Shown here piece by piece: positions 21,812 to 33,009 of a DNA stretch of 64,000 nt. The notes under the pieces were generated by a model. It did no database searches. It worked only from the letters and a program-made list of their open reading frames with translations, and was not told the origin of the DNA. The first letter of the stretch is position 1. Each line of letters begins with the position of its first letter. The DNA comes from Bemisia tabaci (taxonomy: Eukaryota > Arthropoda > Insecta > Hemiptera > Aleyrodidae): positions 19,158,116-19,222,115 of the forward strand of contig NC_092801.1 of the NCBI RefSeq assembly GCF_918797505.1, given 5' to 3'. Made by a program: the position numbers and the translations under genes.

Positions 21812-22124
21812 TAGAGTCCCTTTATACTGAGAGTCAAGACAACACCCCCTCATGGAGTCACAAACGGGAATGAAGATTAAAGAAATTGAACGTTTTTCGT
21901 AATCTTTGATCGGCCCATTCTCAAATTCCTTTCTCCGTCCCCTCTCTCATTCCGTTTGTTCCTTCCCGAGCTCTTAATTCCCTGGTCCATTCCAGATTAT
22001 AATCTTTGCCATCGGTGAAAATGTAATCTTTATTCCCGTTTGTGACACTGTGGAGGCCTAAAATACGGGAACCAATCAGAAATGGATTCACATTGTCTTG
22101 ACTCTCAGTATAAAGGGACTCTAA
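21812..22124. mobile_element. Family G inverted-repeat element
   Basis: TAGAGTCCCTTTATACTGAG at the left and CTCAGTATAAAGGGACTCTA at the right: ~30-bp perfect terminal inverted repeats (on to GTCAAGACAA). Further inverted words lie inside (CACAAACGGGAATGAAGATT / AATCTTTATTCCCGTTTGTG). 313 bp, no coding. Confidence 0.92.
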
Positions 22125-22294
22125 TTTGTGGTAATTTTTCCGATTATCGTTGCCGCGCAAAATCATTTCCGCAGTAATGATTTTCTGTAGTATGTGGCAA
22201 CATCGAGAAAAATTTGAGGCATATTCAAGAAAAATGAATGAACAAAGATTGAAAAAATTATTTCTTACCTCACTCAGTGGTCCAACAGGAATCG

Positions 22295-22605
22295 TCAGGG
22301 TCCAGATTATCGTCCGTGAATTTCCCATTTTCATCTGCACTAGAAAAAAAACCACATTGGATCTAGAGTCCAGGCTCTTAGAAACATCGACAAGAAAAAG
22401 TTCTCTTGATTCAATCAGAATCTAGCTTAAATCAAGAACCAAGCCTCTTAATTTAAGCGGATTTCGTTTTGATTCAAGCAGTAATCCGATTGAATCAAGA
22501 GTATTTTTTTGTCAATGTTTTCAAGAGTCTGGACTCTAGATCCAATGTGTTTTTTTCCAGGGCAGGTGAAAATGGGAAATTCACGGACGATAATCTGGAC
22601 CCTCG
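22295..22605. repeat. Inverted ~43-bp flanks around family A copy 9
   Basis: AGGGTCCAGATTATCGTCCG (left flank, to TTTCATCTG) is mirrored after the element by CAGGTGAAAATGGGAAATTC and GGACGATAATCTGGACCCT. The host sequence itself is inverted on the two sides, unlike the direct repeats at other copies. Confidence 0.9.
22338..22562. mobile_element. Family A palindromic element, copy 9
   Basis: CACTAG at the left, and the right end is altered to CCAGGG. It belongs to the AATCTAGCTTAAAT sub-family. Confidence 0.9.
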
Positions 22606-22614
22606 CGTCAAAGA

Positions 22615-23067
22615 GGAGTAGATTACCTGTATGCGGGAGACCATCGCCATCTCAATCCTTTTACTACAGAAAAAATGTGCCGCTCTCTGATTGGTCGGCT
22701 ATCATGGAGCCCCAAATTTGGCCCAATGTAAACAAACCCCAGCCGCTACGCTCCTAGTTTGGCCAAATGTAAACAAACAAGATGACGGAAAAAGTTCTAC
22801 AAAGTTCTAGACGTGATTTTGGGTATGATAGAAATTCGTTTTTATCCAACTCTGTATTGAGTTTGGATCGAACTTTGATGAACATTTTTGTCGAAAATTA
22901 ACCTTTGAGTGTGATTATCATTAATTTCTCAGCCGATAATACGTGTTCCTCCGGGTCGGGTTTGTTTACATTGGGCCAACTTTGGAGCTTTATGATAGCC
23001 TGAAACTGCTGAGCCAATCAGAGAGCGGCACAGAGATGGCAATACTCTTCCGTATACAGGTACTCCA
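22615..23067. mobile_element. Family H inverted-repeat element
   Basis: GGAGTAGATTACCTGTATGC at the left against CCGTATACAGGTACTCC at the right. The arms are long: GCCGCTCTCTGATTGG / CCAATCAGAGAGCGGC and GGCCCAATGTAAACAAACCC / GGGTTTGTTTACATTGGGCC. No coding frame of note. Confidence 0.9.
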
Positions 23068-23137
23068 ACGAGGAAAGATAACAGTCAATGAAACACGAAT
23101 TTGCTAAAGTTTACACCATGAAGGCGTAGGAATTGAA

Positions 23138-24705
23138 TTAACCGTATTCGATAACGGTTCGATGTATCGTTTGGTTCAAAACAATAGAACATAACCTCAA
23201 TCCAAACTGTAAGAATTTAAGTTGGAAAAGCTGAAAATGAGAAATTTCCTGACAATTTTACTTTGTATTGGCATTTGGTACTCAAAAGAATAAAAAATCT
23301 GTTACAAAAGACCCGATCTCTCAGATTTCTGAATTTACTTTTGAAGTTATGGTTATGTTTTGAACCAATCGATATCGATACAATCTCACCCGTTTGATGT
23401 ATCGAATACGATCTATTTGAGACTATTTAAAGGATTTCTTCGTAATTTACGCACGACGTTTTTCATCAGAGGCCCATGCAGTGTGCTGTTTCTCCTTTGC
23501 GCAGACCCATTTTCAGGGACCAGAGGACCCGATGGCAGATCGGACGATGTCCTCACAGCTTCTCCATTCCAAGTGAGAGGAGAAAACCCATGGTGGGGGG
23601 GGGGGGGGCTGTCGGGTAGTAGAGCACAAAATATGGGGCACTCTGAGACGAAGTCGGGGGACCACTACGCCGCCAAGTTGCATCACCGATTGTCCGCTTA
23701 GATAATCTCTTCGCTCGCTCGCGAAGCATCCGAGGGTGCCAACACTCGCGAAATACCCCTTTACATTTGCGGTTTTACCAAGAATAGCAGGAGTTCCAAA
23801 CGTAGCAGTTTTACTGTAGACTGAGTGGCTGCTGTTCACAGCAGAAATGCCGTAACTCCACAAAATTTTTCCTCTTTTCTGCAGCACGTACTGCTCTATT
23901 ACAAGAAAATTCAATTGCCACAAGGCTTGCTGCATAAGACGCGTTTACTGGTGTTGAACATATTTTTTGGGAAATAAGCTCTATCAACACTACTTGCAAA
24001 AGTTCACGGAACTTTGCGCGAAAGTTAAGTTTCGTAAACCTACCTCTGTGTGGACAAGGCCTTCCATTCATAAGAAATGAACGAAAAAATTATGAAAGAA
24101 CAAACATGAATATGGATTAATGATTTTAACTTCCGCCGCCGCGCCTCGCAGACCGCACTGTGTTTGACGCAATGCATGAAGTATTCACGCAGTCTTGTAG
24201 GCGCTATACGTCTCCGCTAATCGCACTGTGTTTGCCGCAATGCGTAAGGTATTCATGCATTCTTGTAGGCGCTATCCGTTTCACGCTGTCCGCAATGACC
24301 GCGCTGTGTTTGATGCAATGCGTGAGGTATTCGTGCAGTCTTGTAGGCGCTAATATGTGTTACATGCCGATCGCCGCGCCGAGGCTTCTCCTTTTCATCT
24401 CAAGTCCTCGTCATCATTTCTCTCTAGGTAGTCGCGCCGTTCCAGGCCAAATTGCGTGTTTGGTTCCTCTCTTAACTCGACTAATTAAAGATACTGCCTC
24501 TTGTATCACTGAAAGACGACAAAAGTAGAAATGACTATACTCTTAGCAAATTAGAGATTTTGTCGCCCTTTCTCGTTTGTAATTTTTTTTTCTAAATCCG
24601 AATTTTTTTTATACCTATACATTTAAAAAAATTGCAAAATTTGCCGCCTTCTATAGATTTGCCGCCATGGGCCGCGGCCCATGTCGACCCCTTAATCCGG
24701 CCCTG
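23138..24705 (+). mobile_element. hAT-like family I element, copy 1, left end missing, rearranged
   Basis: The right end CTTAATCCGGCCCTG is the complement of the CAGGGCCGGATT terminus of copy 3. The 5' part (CGTATTCGATAACGGTTCG and GGTTCAAAACAATAGAACAT) matches 42960-43030. An unrelated ~450 bp with a G12+ tract lies at about 23470-23930. The block of CAATGCGTGA.GTATTC / TCTTGTAGGCGCTA words is repeated three times at 24150-24350. Confidence 0.75.
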
Positions 24706-25127
24706 ATTTCAGATAGTACTTGTAAATCATGTTGTAATAAACTGAACTAAAGAATAAAAAGCTACATCCATGCCACAGACCAGTGCTCTGAGAGACACGA
24801 TTCCTTCCTCAGGAATCTGGCAACACAGGAGTCAAGAGCTAACTATCCACGGTGAGCCCATTCGCCCTCTTCTTCTGGACTAGCTTCCTCGCCGCATCAT
24901 TACCTAAATACCTCGCCTCGCCCCCCGCCATCACGCGTTTCGAAAATCCAAAGGTGAGCGGATCCGAACCCCGCGGTTGCTCAAGTTTTCCCGCTTTTGC
25001 CTCGAGAGTCGCGAGCGAATCCGCCGGAAAGAATGGACTGTCGCACGGTAGATCTAGCTAATGGAGAAGATTGGCTATAAGTTTTTGGCTTAAACTGCAA
25101 ATTTTGATGTTTATTTCGCCACATTTT
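24706..25127. other. No gene or repeat recognised
   Basis: Moderately GC-rich near 24880-25040. I see no domain, exon or inverted repeat. Confidence 0.35.
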
Positions 25128-25636
25128 AAATGGAGATGTTGCATGTGTGAGGAATTTGCGATTTGACTGTTGATTCTTATGTAAAAGTTCGCGAGAAACA
25201 CGATGGTGCCACTGGTTTTCTCTGAAATCATCTCCCAAGCTCAAAAAAAGCTCTCAAGTTGAGGCCAAAATGGAGGGCATATCCCACGGTATCCTGAGAG
25301 TCCACCTCTACATCAAGACAAACTCTCCATGCAAATATAGGGAGCAAATACATTGACAGGGCTGCCACTTTATTTGGGGACTCTAAAACTGAAAACACAG
25401 CATCACTGCTAATGTATTTGCTCCCTATCTTTGCATGGAGAGTTTGTTTTGATGTAGAGGTGGACTATCAGGATAGCGTGGGATATCCCCTCCATTTGGC
25501 CTGATTTTAAGAGCTTTTTTTGAGCTTGGGAGATGATTTCAGAGAAAACCAGTGGCACCATCGTGTTTCTCGCGAACTTTTACATAAGAATCAACAGTCA
25601 AATCGCAAGTTCCTCACACGTGCAAAATCTCCATTT
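25128..25636. mobile_element. Family J long palindromic element
   Basis: AAATGGAGATGTTGCATGTG at the left is mirrored by CACGTGCAAAATCTCCATTT at the right. The arms are about 225 bp each (including GCGAGAAACACGATGGTGCC and GGGAGCAAATACATT), around a ~55-bp centre. A transcript would fold into one long hairpin. Confidence 0.9.
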
Positions 25637-25789
25637 CAAGAGGTACTCTCAGAAGAAAATTTTACGAGGGCACCAATGAAGGTGGCACGTCAATTTTCCT
25701 AAAAATTTGTTTCCTACTTCAAGTTTTCCTAATACTTGCAATAATGAGTAAATTCATGCAATAACTGTGCCAAATTCGTGCTTTACAAA

Positions 25790-26115
25790 GGACGGGTAAT
25801 AATTTTACAAAGTACATCACTCTGGATGATTTGAATTCACAGGTTGGCTGCCCTTTTGGGTCCTAGGATCTTTATCACTTAACTAAAGTACCTATATGTA
25901 TAGAAAGAGTATGGATATGTCGATTTATGCAGCTCTTAGAGCCCAAAAGGGCGAGAAAATCTATGCGAAATAAAATTTTTATACGTGCTCTCATAGTTTT
26001 TGATCTGTGCGAATACTCGTAGTTGAAATGTAAAAATTAATACCACAGGATAATTCGAGTCCATAGGTTGGTTACCCTTTTGGGCCCTAAGAGCTACATG
26101 ACCTGATCAAACCTA
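25790..26115 (+). repeat. Repeat W, two tandem-like members
   Basis: AATTTGAATTCACAGGTTGG... at about 25829 and AATTCGAGTCCATAGGTTGG at about 26051 are each followed by CCCTTTTGGGTCC/CCCTTTTGGGCCC. A third member lies at 52195-52300. The core GCCCTTTTGGGCCCTAAGAG also forms the ends of hairpin K (51327-51655). Confidence 0.65.
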
Positions 26116-26740
26116 ACCTCCAAATGTTCGATGTGTCCTTACTCTCCCCATAAAGGTACTCTACACTTAACTTCAAAATTACCGACAAGCCCGTGCTCTC
26201 CCTATACAAATACTATAACCTCCGATACGTTGCTCATTCTTACTTACGTTACGTCCAACGTTGCGTTATGTCCGCGTCACTTTTACGTTACGTCCGGCCA
26301 CGCTCGTCTCATCCACCCACGTTCGAATTTCCGCTCCGTTCCCAGTCCCACCGATCGTGTCGGATCCGCCCGAAGCATGTCACGGATGACGTCACCCCAC
26401 GACGGCGGGGGGGGGGGGGGGGGTGTCTCCCGGTGCTAAAAGCAGGAACAGCAGGAACAGAGCAGTGAACTCGATGCCCCGACTCCGGGCGGCCGCGGCG
26501 GAGAGGAGAAGATGACGTAATGTTATGTCACGGCTTGCACAAGCGCGGGGCGATCGCGGAGCATTGTTGCCGAACCGAGGAGGTGAGGAGGGGATAAAGT
26601 GTGGTGAATGTTGGTTTTGGGGGTGGATTTGGCAACTATGAATGGTCACTCGCCACTCGGTCTCCGCGGAGTCTCTGGCTCCCGGTCTTGCGGCGTTGCC
26701 GCCGGACGACCGGTGGATTCGCGGGGTCTTAAGGTCATTT
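26116..26740. other. No gene recognised; CpG-rich island with a G-tract
   Basis: CpG-rich relative to the window, with a ~17-base G run at 26406-26422. Open frames on both strands have no domains. It could be a promoter or first-exon region, but I see no supporting motif. Confidence 0.35.
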
Positions 26741-27299
26741 TTAATTGATCGCTGAAATGATAAAATATTGAAATCAGACAAATTGAATTAGTGAGTTCGA
26801 AAGCACACCAGCTTGGGGAAAAAATTGTTCAGGAAACACCTAAAACTGCGCAGCGGGCGAAGAAGTCAGTTAAAGAAAATCCTTTTTGGTGCCAAAGGAC
26901 AAGTACCTAGAGACTTTGTAAAGCACCAAGTTGAAATCGATACACCATGTTTTATGACAGAGAATTAAGCGTTTAAAAATTTCCGAGTTGGTGTGTTTTC
27001 GTTCTCACCGACTTTCAAATGCTGATTTTTCATAGTCTGCCCTAAAAAATTTATATTTTTCGTCCTGAATAACGCTTGGATATTTATATAACTTGTTGGT
27101 ACAAGGTATACTAAACCGAAAAAAGAAAACCGCTAAATCGGATGGTCACCCGTTTCCCTTGAAATGGCCAAAAATTGGTATATCCGATGAAATACTTCGA
27201 TTTTTCCCTTTCCCCGTCGCTGTTTCGAGCACTTCCGATTACAGTTTCCAAATTTCCTTTTGCGTGCAGATGCTTCTATCCACAAGTGTTACTTAACCG
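26741..27299. other. No gene or repeat recognised
   Basis: AT-rich sequence with no recognised coding or repeat. Confidence 0.35.
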
Positions 27300-27667
27300 A
27301 AGAAGACAAACAAACCGACAAAGAAGACAAAGAGAAAATCGAGCGATCTATTCGGTGTGAGCGGGTGGTTGCAATTTGTTGCTTGGCTGACATAAGGGCG
27401 TAACCACGCATCGAGATGAGCCCGGAAAAGCATTGAATTGTATGAAGGACAGGGTTCATTGCAGAGTGTAGTTACGCCCTTATGTCGGGTAGGCGACGAA
27501 TTGACAAAAGATGTGAGTAATAAACCCACGAGCAAAACTATGTAGTTAGTCCATCATTTTCCCACTTCCTTTCAAAGGACCATCCGTTTCAATCAATGGA
27601 ATCGCTCTATTCCCCCTTCGTTTCCTAAGTCTATCGCTTTGTCTATCAATCTCAATAATCAACCCGC
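27300..27667. mobile_element. Family F MITE, copy 1, with a nested small hairpin element
   Basis: Left arm words GACAAAGAAGACAAAGAGA and GCGGGTGGTTGCAAT; right arm TTGTCTATCAATCTCAATAA to CCCGCT. A 98-bp inverted-repeat element interrupts it at 27389-27486. Confidence 0.75.
27389..27486. mobile_element. Small 98-bp inverted-repeat element inside family F
   Basis: GACATAAGGGCGTAACCACG at the left and GTAGTTACGCCCTTATGTC at the right, about 20-bp arms. Confidence 0.85.
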
Positions 27668-28063
27668 TGTCGAATGTTCCATGAGAAACACGCAACAAAA
27701 ACTCCATCAGATGAGCAGCATTCTAGAGCGATTTCTGGTTCGACAGGATTACTCCACAGTTGCGCTTATCTATTATAGATGCGGCGCGAGTCTATTGACC
27801 GGTTCTCTTGTAGTGGGTCACCCGCGGACAAGGACGCGAACGCAACCAGTTCACACCCATCGTTGGCTCGCGTCTGTGACGTCAGAGGGTCTGAGGCTCG
27901 TTGTTAGGATAAGCACTAATGATGCAGTGGTTCGAGTGCATTCAACTTTTAATAAACCCTCTGGACATTAAGGCATCGGGAGGTAAAAGGACCCATCCCA
28001 CTCTCTGTTAAAAATCGGTCGGGGTTCGTGATTGGATCCTGAGTGGACCTTAAGTACCTTTCT
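27668..28063. other. No gene recognised
   Basis: A frame of ~110 codons crosses from family F into this stretch but has no domain. Nothing else was seen. Confidence 0.35.
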
Positions 28064-28337
28064 GCCGGCCGATTATTGAAATTGATAGACAAAGTTATAG
28101 ACAAAAAAGAGAAAAGAGATATGGAGGGATCTCATCGGTGGAGGCGGGTGGTTGCAATGGACAAAGGAGGTAGGTAATAGACTAAGTAACGGCAACGCAC
28201 CAGGGACCCGATAGTTAGTCCATCATTTTCTCCCTTAGTCCATTGGAATCACCCACTTCAGCCAATAGGATCGCTTCATACTCCCTATGTCTTCTTTGTC
28301 TATAGCTTTGTCTATCAATTTCAATAATCGGTCCGCT
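28064..28337. mobile_element. Family F MITE, copy 2
   Basis: GCCGGCCGATTATTGAAATT at the left and TTTCAATAATCGGTCCGC at the right. Inside are GACAAAGTTATAGACAAA / TTTGTCTATAGCTTTGTC arms and the family block GTTAGTCCATCATTTTCTCC. Confidence 0.92.
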
Positions 28338-28890
28338 GAGGAGAATATAGATTAGGGTATTTAGTTAAGAGGATGAATACGTGTGAAAGTCCGGAATCCA
28401 AGAGGCTTTCACTGATGTCTCTGCGAATAAGTTAGGGCCCAGAAAAGCAACTACTAAGTACCAACCTATGATTTCAAACGACCTATTTTCAATACCAGTT
28501 ATTTCATTTCTCTAATAAAAACAAGAGTCGTTCGTAAAAGCCTAGAGAAAGTATTAAAAACAAAGGTTTAAATTAATTTTGTATAAATCTTTTATGTTTC
28601 CATGAATAATATAACTTTGAGTTGAGAGGGTTGACAGACATATTTAGCCCTAAGATCTCTGTTAAGTGTCAATATCCGTTCTACCGAACCGATTTCCATG
28701 ATCTTCATTCAGATTTTGGAAATATAACCAAAGTTTTCGTCTATTACTCGATAAAGATGCGAGTTCTCTCAAACAATGTAAAAGTTTCAGTTTCTGCCAC
28801 AGTTTGTTCTAAATCTACGGGGCCGATTTTCATGATTTTGGGGGCTATCGATAGAAGATAGACTCTATGAGCCCGCTCTATTTGATTATA
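28338..28890. other. No gene or repeat recognised
   Basis: AT-rich. A 79-codon frame (28622-28861) has no recognisable domain. Confidence 0.35.
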
Positions 28891-29304
28891 CACTGAAAAA
28901 AAATTCTCGGCGTTTTTACCAAGGTCCGTGGTTACCTTTACCATCTCACTTTTTTTTACCAATTATTGGTAATTTTACCGAGACAGACTGGTAAGCTTAC
29001 TTAAAAACCGGTATTTTTACTGTTTTTTCAGGTAAGAATACCACTTTTATTGATGATCAATTCCCGGTAACTTTGCCATTTTATCTCGGTATTCTACCGC
29101 AGTCGATGAAAAATATTGGCGTTTTTACCAAGGTCCAGTAAAATTACCGAGAAAGTTCAAGAATTTTACCGAGATTTCTCGATAAAATTACCAATTCCAT
29201 TAATTTTAATTTTACCAAGAGAAAACTGGGATCAAATAGAACCCTAAATTCTTGGTAATTTTACCCTTTTCTTCGTAAATACACCAAGATTTTTTTTTTC
29301 AGTG
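28891..29304 (+). mobile_element. Family C palindromic element, copy 2
   Basis: 414 bp, CACTGAAAAAAAATTCTCGG to TTTTTTTTTTCAGTG, with TA on both flanks. Same length as copy 1 and inverted relative to it. Confidence 0.93.
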
Positions 29305-29742
29305 TACGGAGGCTGGGGCCAAGCATGCTGTAGAGGGCGCGAAGCGCGTTTTGCGAATTAGGCCGCGTTGGAGCCAGAGAGCTCGCCCGTCAGTTTATGA
29401 TGAAGGTTTCAGGAATCAGGATGACAGCAGAACAGAACCCCGAGGATGCGAAGTTCATTTTACAGCTTTCTACGTGCGCGATGAGAAAGGCGAACTACGC
29501 ACCAGTGCAGTGTGTGGTATACAGTTTTAACGGTCGCCCGTACGCCGCTAGCTATTGTTTTGAGTCTGGATCAACGTTCTCCTAGTGTCTGCTGAGGCTG
29601 AGAAGCCCCGCCTTGCAAATACTGACAGCTTACTGTTTCAGGATGCTGATCGATGTGCATGATTGATATCAAAAAAGCATCATGAGGATGCTTTACTTAC
29701 CCTTCGGCCATAGAGCATCTCAGAAAGTTGTCCCTTTTCTCA
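29305..29742. other. No gene recognised
   Basis: A 62-codon frame at 29397-29585 has no domain. No repeats were recognised. Confidence 0.35.
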
Positions 29743-30308
29743 CACTGAAAAAAAAAGAGTTGATTTAAGATTCTGGATGTAAAAAAAGTGTGTGATATCC
29801 CTTTCCTGATGTACACAAGCCCACAAATAAAATGAGACGTATCTCTATTATGTATCAAATTATTAATTAATTATTTATAGTCCAACCCATGAGCCTAAAC
29901 CAAGCAATCAAATAAATTAATATAACCTTTATATACTTCACTAGATAAGAGATTTGGAATGATCTATAATTGAAATATGAATCCAATAGCTCACATTAGC
30001 TTACATATCTTTAGGAGTAATTTTTGAATTACATAAATTATTATATCATAATAACCCTTTTATCAGGCATTCTAAAAATCTAATACTTGAATGTAGTAGG
30101 CACTAATCTAGAAAGTTGATTTAAGATTCTGGATGCACAAAAAGTTTGTGAGAACTCACAAAATGCTGAATCGCCCGTCACAGGCAGTTAGTTTTACATT
30201 TTGACATTGCTAAAGTAACTGCTGCAGCGGATAATTCAGCGTTTTGTAAGTTCTTGCACACTTTTATTACATCCAGAATGTCAAATCAACTTCACTTTTT
30301 TTTCTGTG
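29743..30308. mobile_element. Family N inverted-repeat element with an AT-rich insert
   Basis: The left end CACTGAAAAAAAAAGAGTTG continues GATTTAAGATTCTGGATG and is mirrored by CATCCAGAATGTCAAATCAA and CTTTTTTTTCTGTG at the right. A second copy of the left sub-terminal sequence (GTTGATTTAAGATTCTGGATG) begins at 30115. Between the two left copies (29796-30111) lies ~315 bp of distinctly AT-rich foreign sequence. Confidence 0.8.
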
Positions 30309-30334
30309 CAGGGATCCAGGGAAGTAGATCAGAT

Positions 30335-30585
30335 GCGCTGGGCACATATTTGTGTTTTGATGCTCGATTCTTGTAGATCAGCTAAAAATAACAAGATCTG
30401 CATGTCTAAACAGCAACTTTCTACGTTCAATATTAGCCGAGATATCGCCCTTCGAAAAGACTCGACTTTTCAAGGGGCGGTATATGAGTCAAATTGAACT
30501 TAGAAAGTTGCTGTTCGGACAGATCTTGTTATTTTTAGCTGATCTACAAGAATCAAGCATCAAAACACGATGCTGTGACCAGCGC
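30335..30585. mobile_element. Family S palindromic element
   Basis: GCGCTGGGCACAT at the left against ATGCTGTGACCAGCGC at the right. The arms are ~95 bp and include TGTAGATCAGCTAAAAATAA / TTATTTTTAGCTGATCTACA and CAGCAACTTTCTA / TAGAAAGTTGCTG. Confidence 0.88.
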
Positions 30586-31224
30586 AACTGGCCAATTAGA
30601 TGAATTTTGTGAAAAGGTAAAATCAAGAGAACGGGTTATTTTGAGGCCGTGTCCGCCGAAGTTAAGTTTCAAGAATACACGCAAAAACCTCATTTCTTCG
30701 ACAATGTTTCACATTTCTGTTCAAAACAAATCAATCAATGTTCCACACACCATCTGTAATATGACCGCGGTCGCATGAGGAGAGTTGGAGCAATTGGCAA
30801 GAAATACAATTTTTTTTAAAATTTTGGTGGATACGTCCTTCTTTAACAAGACCATTTATTACTGCCAACATTAGCAGCATTATGTCAGTCAAGTACCATG
30901 CGTATCCGATGACAATATTTTAAAAAACCAAGTTTGGTTTTCGAACGGAATGGCTAAAAAAGATTATTTTGTTTCAAAATGCACGTCAAATGTTCGGAGT
31001 TTTTCATATAAAATTATCATATTCACACAAACAACGATAACCTAGGATATTCCCCAAAAAACTCATTCATCGTTATTTGAACTTTTTAAGTTTTAACATC
31101 GACTAATTTCATCCGCGCTACTGACTTGAGATGCGCGTCTAGATTTCACCATCGTTAAACGCGCCTTCCAATTCGAATGTAGGCAAAAAGAAACATCCTA
31201 GTGCCTCCGCGTTTATTAGAACTA
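30586..31224. other. No gene or repeat recognised
   Basis: AT-rich, with no supported coding. Confidence 0.35.
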
Positions 31225-31365
31225 CGTTTTTTAATCGGAAGTTACTGTTTCTGGCTCCTTATAGCAACATCGCACTTGTCATGAGTTTCCCTATGCAGAT
31301 AGGCGCTTCTATGGATAATCTATAAATAGAAGCTCCTCATTGCAAAGTGTAGTCCACAAGACGTA
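31225..31365. mobile_element. Family Y element, diverged copy 3
   Basis: Shares TTTCTGGCTC, GAGTTTCCCTATGCA and CTCATTGCAAAGTGTAGTCC with copies at 5376 and 41238. The left arm is poorly preserved. Confidence 0.55.
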
Positions 31366-31966
31366 TTTGTTCTCCCCATGAAGATGTTACATGAATTTTG
31401 TGGTTGAGCCGGAATTGGTATCTGTTAATTGCAAAGTGTAATTTGTTATTCGTTAAACATAATTCTCCTGTAGATTTGGGTTTACAATTGGTTTTTTCGA
31501 ACAGTGACTAGATTTTACCATAATACGCTATCTCCCAGAAGAGAGGACTAAACTCCATGCTGAGTTTGCAAAGTTTACACAAACAATCAAATTGTTTTAC
31601 AAGAATGTGGCTGGAAAATATGTGTTCAAAATTTCGCTAATTTTGCCGTTCTCTTAATGAAAATTCGGTGAACTTCTCATTCAGATATGCCCAACGGTTT
31701 CGTGGTAAAAAGAAAAGTTGTGGATGGAAATTTGTTTGCGTTGCAATGTAGTTAGGTACTTACTTTCGTTTGTATAACGACGAATTTTTCCTACTTACCC
31801 TTCCTTTACCCTGAAAAGTCTCATACCTTTATGTCTCCCTAGGATTGCATTCTTGGGCCCGTTTAAGTCAGGAACTTGTTCCCGAATTGGACTGAATATA
31901 TTTCGAGATACTGACTTTAGCTCTTATAATTTGTTTCTCCGAGCAAATCTCCTGAACGGGTCGATT
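31366..31966. other. No gene or repeat recognised
   Basis: AT-rich stretch before the satellite array. Confidence 0.35.
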
Positions 31967-32713
31967 GTCAAATCGCTATCAAATGACCTTGATCGATATA
32001 TTGCATTGCTAAGATAGGGGTATATCGATCAGCTCATTCGATAACAACTTCGTTGAACCGATATTGAATGACCTTGATCGATATATTGCATTGCTAAGAT
32101 AGGGGTTTATCGATCAGTTCATTCGATAACGATTTCGTTGAATCGCTATCGAATGACCTTGATCGATATATTGCATTAGGGGTTTATCGATCAGTTCATT
32201 CGATAACGATTTCGTTGAATCGCTATCGAATGACCTTGATCGATATATTGCATTGCTAAGATAGGGGTTTATCGATCAGTTCATTCGATAACGATTTCGT
32301 TGAATCGCTATCGAATGACCTTGATCGATATATTGCATTAGGGGTTTATCGATCAGTTCATTCGATAACGATTTCGTTGAATCGCTATCGAATGACCTTG
32401 ATCGATATATTGCATTGCTAAGATAGGGGTTTATCGATCAGTTCATTCGATAACGATTTCGTTGAATCGCTATCGAATGACCTTGATCGATATATTGCAT
32501 TGCTAAGATAGGGGTTTATCGATCAGTTCATTCGATAACGATTTCGTTGAATCGCTATCGAATGACCTTGATCGATATATTGCATTGCCAAGATAAAGAT
32601 TAATCGATCAGTTCATTCGATAACGATTTCGTTGAACCGATATTGAATGACCTTGATCGATATATTGTATTGCTAATATAGGGGTTTATCGATCAGTTCA
32701 TTCGATAACGATT
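31967..32713 (+). repeat. Satellite array, nine 85/77-bp units
   Basis: Units begin TGACCTTGATCGATATATTG at 31984, 32069, 32154, 32231, 32316, 32393, 32478, 32563 and 32648. Spacings are 85, 85, 77, 85, 77, 85, 85 and 85. The 77-bp form lacks GCTAAGAT. Each unit contains two stem-loops: TGATCGATA...TATCGATCA, and CATTCGATAACGATT...AATCGCTATCGAATG (14 of 15 paired, 6-base loop). Outer units diverge (ATATTGAA in place of CTATCGAA), as expected at array edges. Confidence 0.95.
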
Positions 32714-33009
32714 CAACAATCTACCCGCAGGTATTTCTGACAAAGCGATTTTCGCCGGCGTTTCGGGCCGGAAAAGCGTTCAATTGGAAAATTTCCTCTA
32801 ATAGAATGAATTCATCTAGGATCAGTCAGGCCCAACTTTTATGAATGGGCCCTAGTTTTCCGGTGCTATTGATGGAACTATCACGATTGCACAGTCGGAA
32901 AAATTACACTCAGCGAATCTGTCGCTTATCAGATAAGAGAATGCACGTATTTCGGCCATTAAGATGTCGTTATGTTATCTCGTCCGGGCAAAGACGAATG
33001 TTGATGCAG
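32714..33009. other. No gene recognised
   Basis: Flank between the satellite and the CCGGAA-rich block. Confidence 0.35.

Noticed and set aside
31967..32713. CRISPR-like array
   Set aside because: Units are contiguous with no unique spacers and the genome is eukaryotic; it is a satellite.
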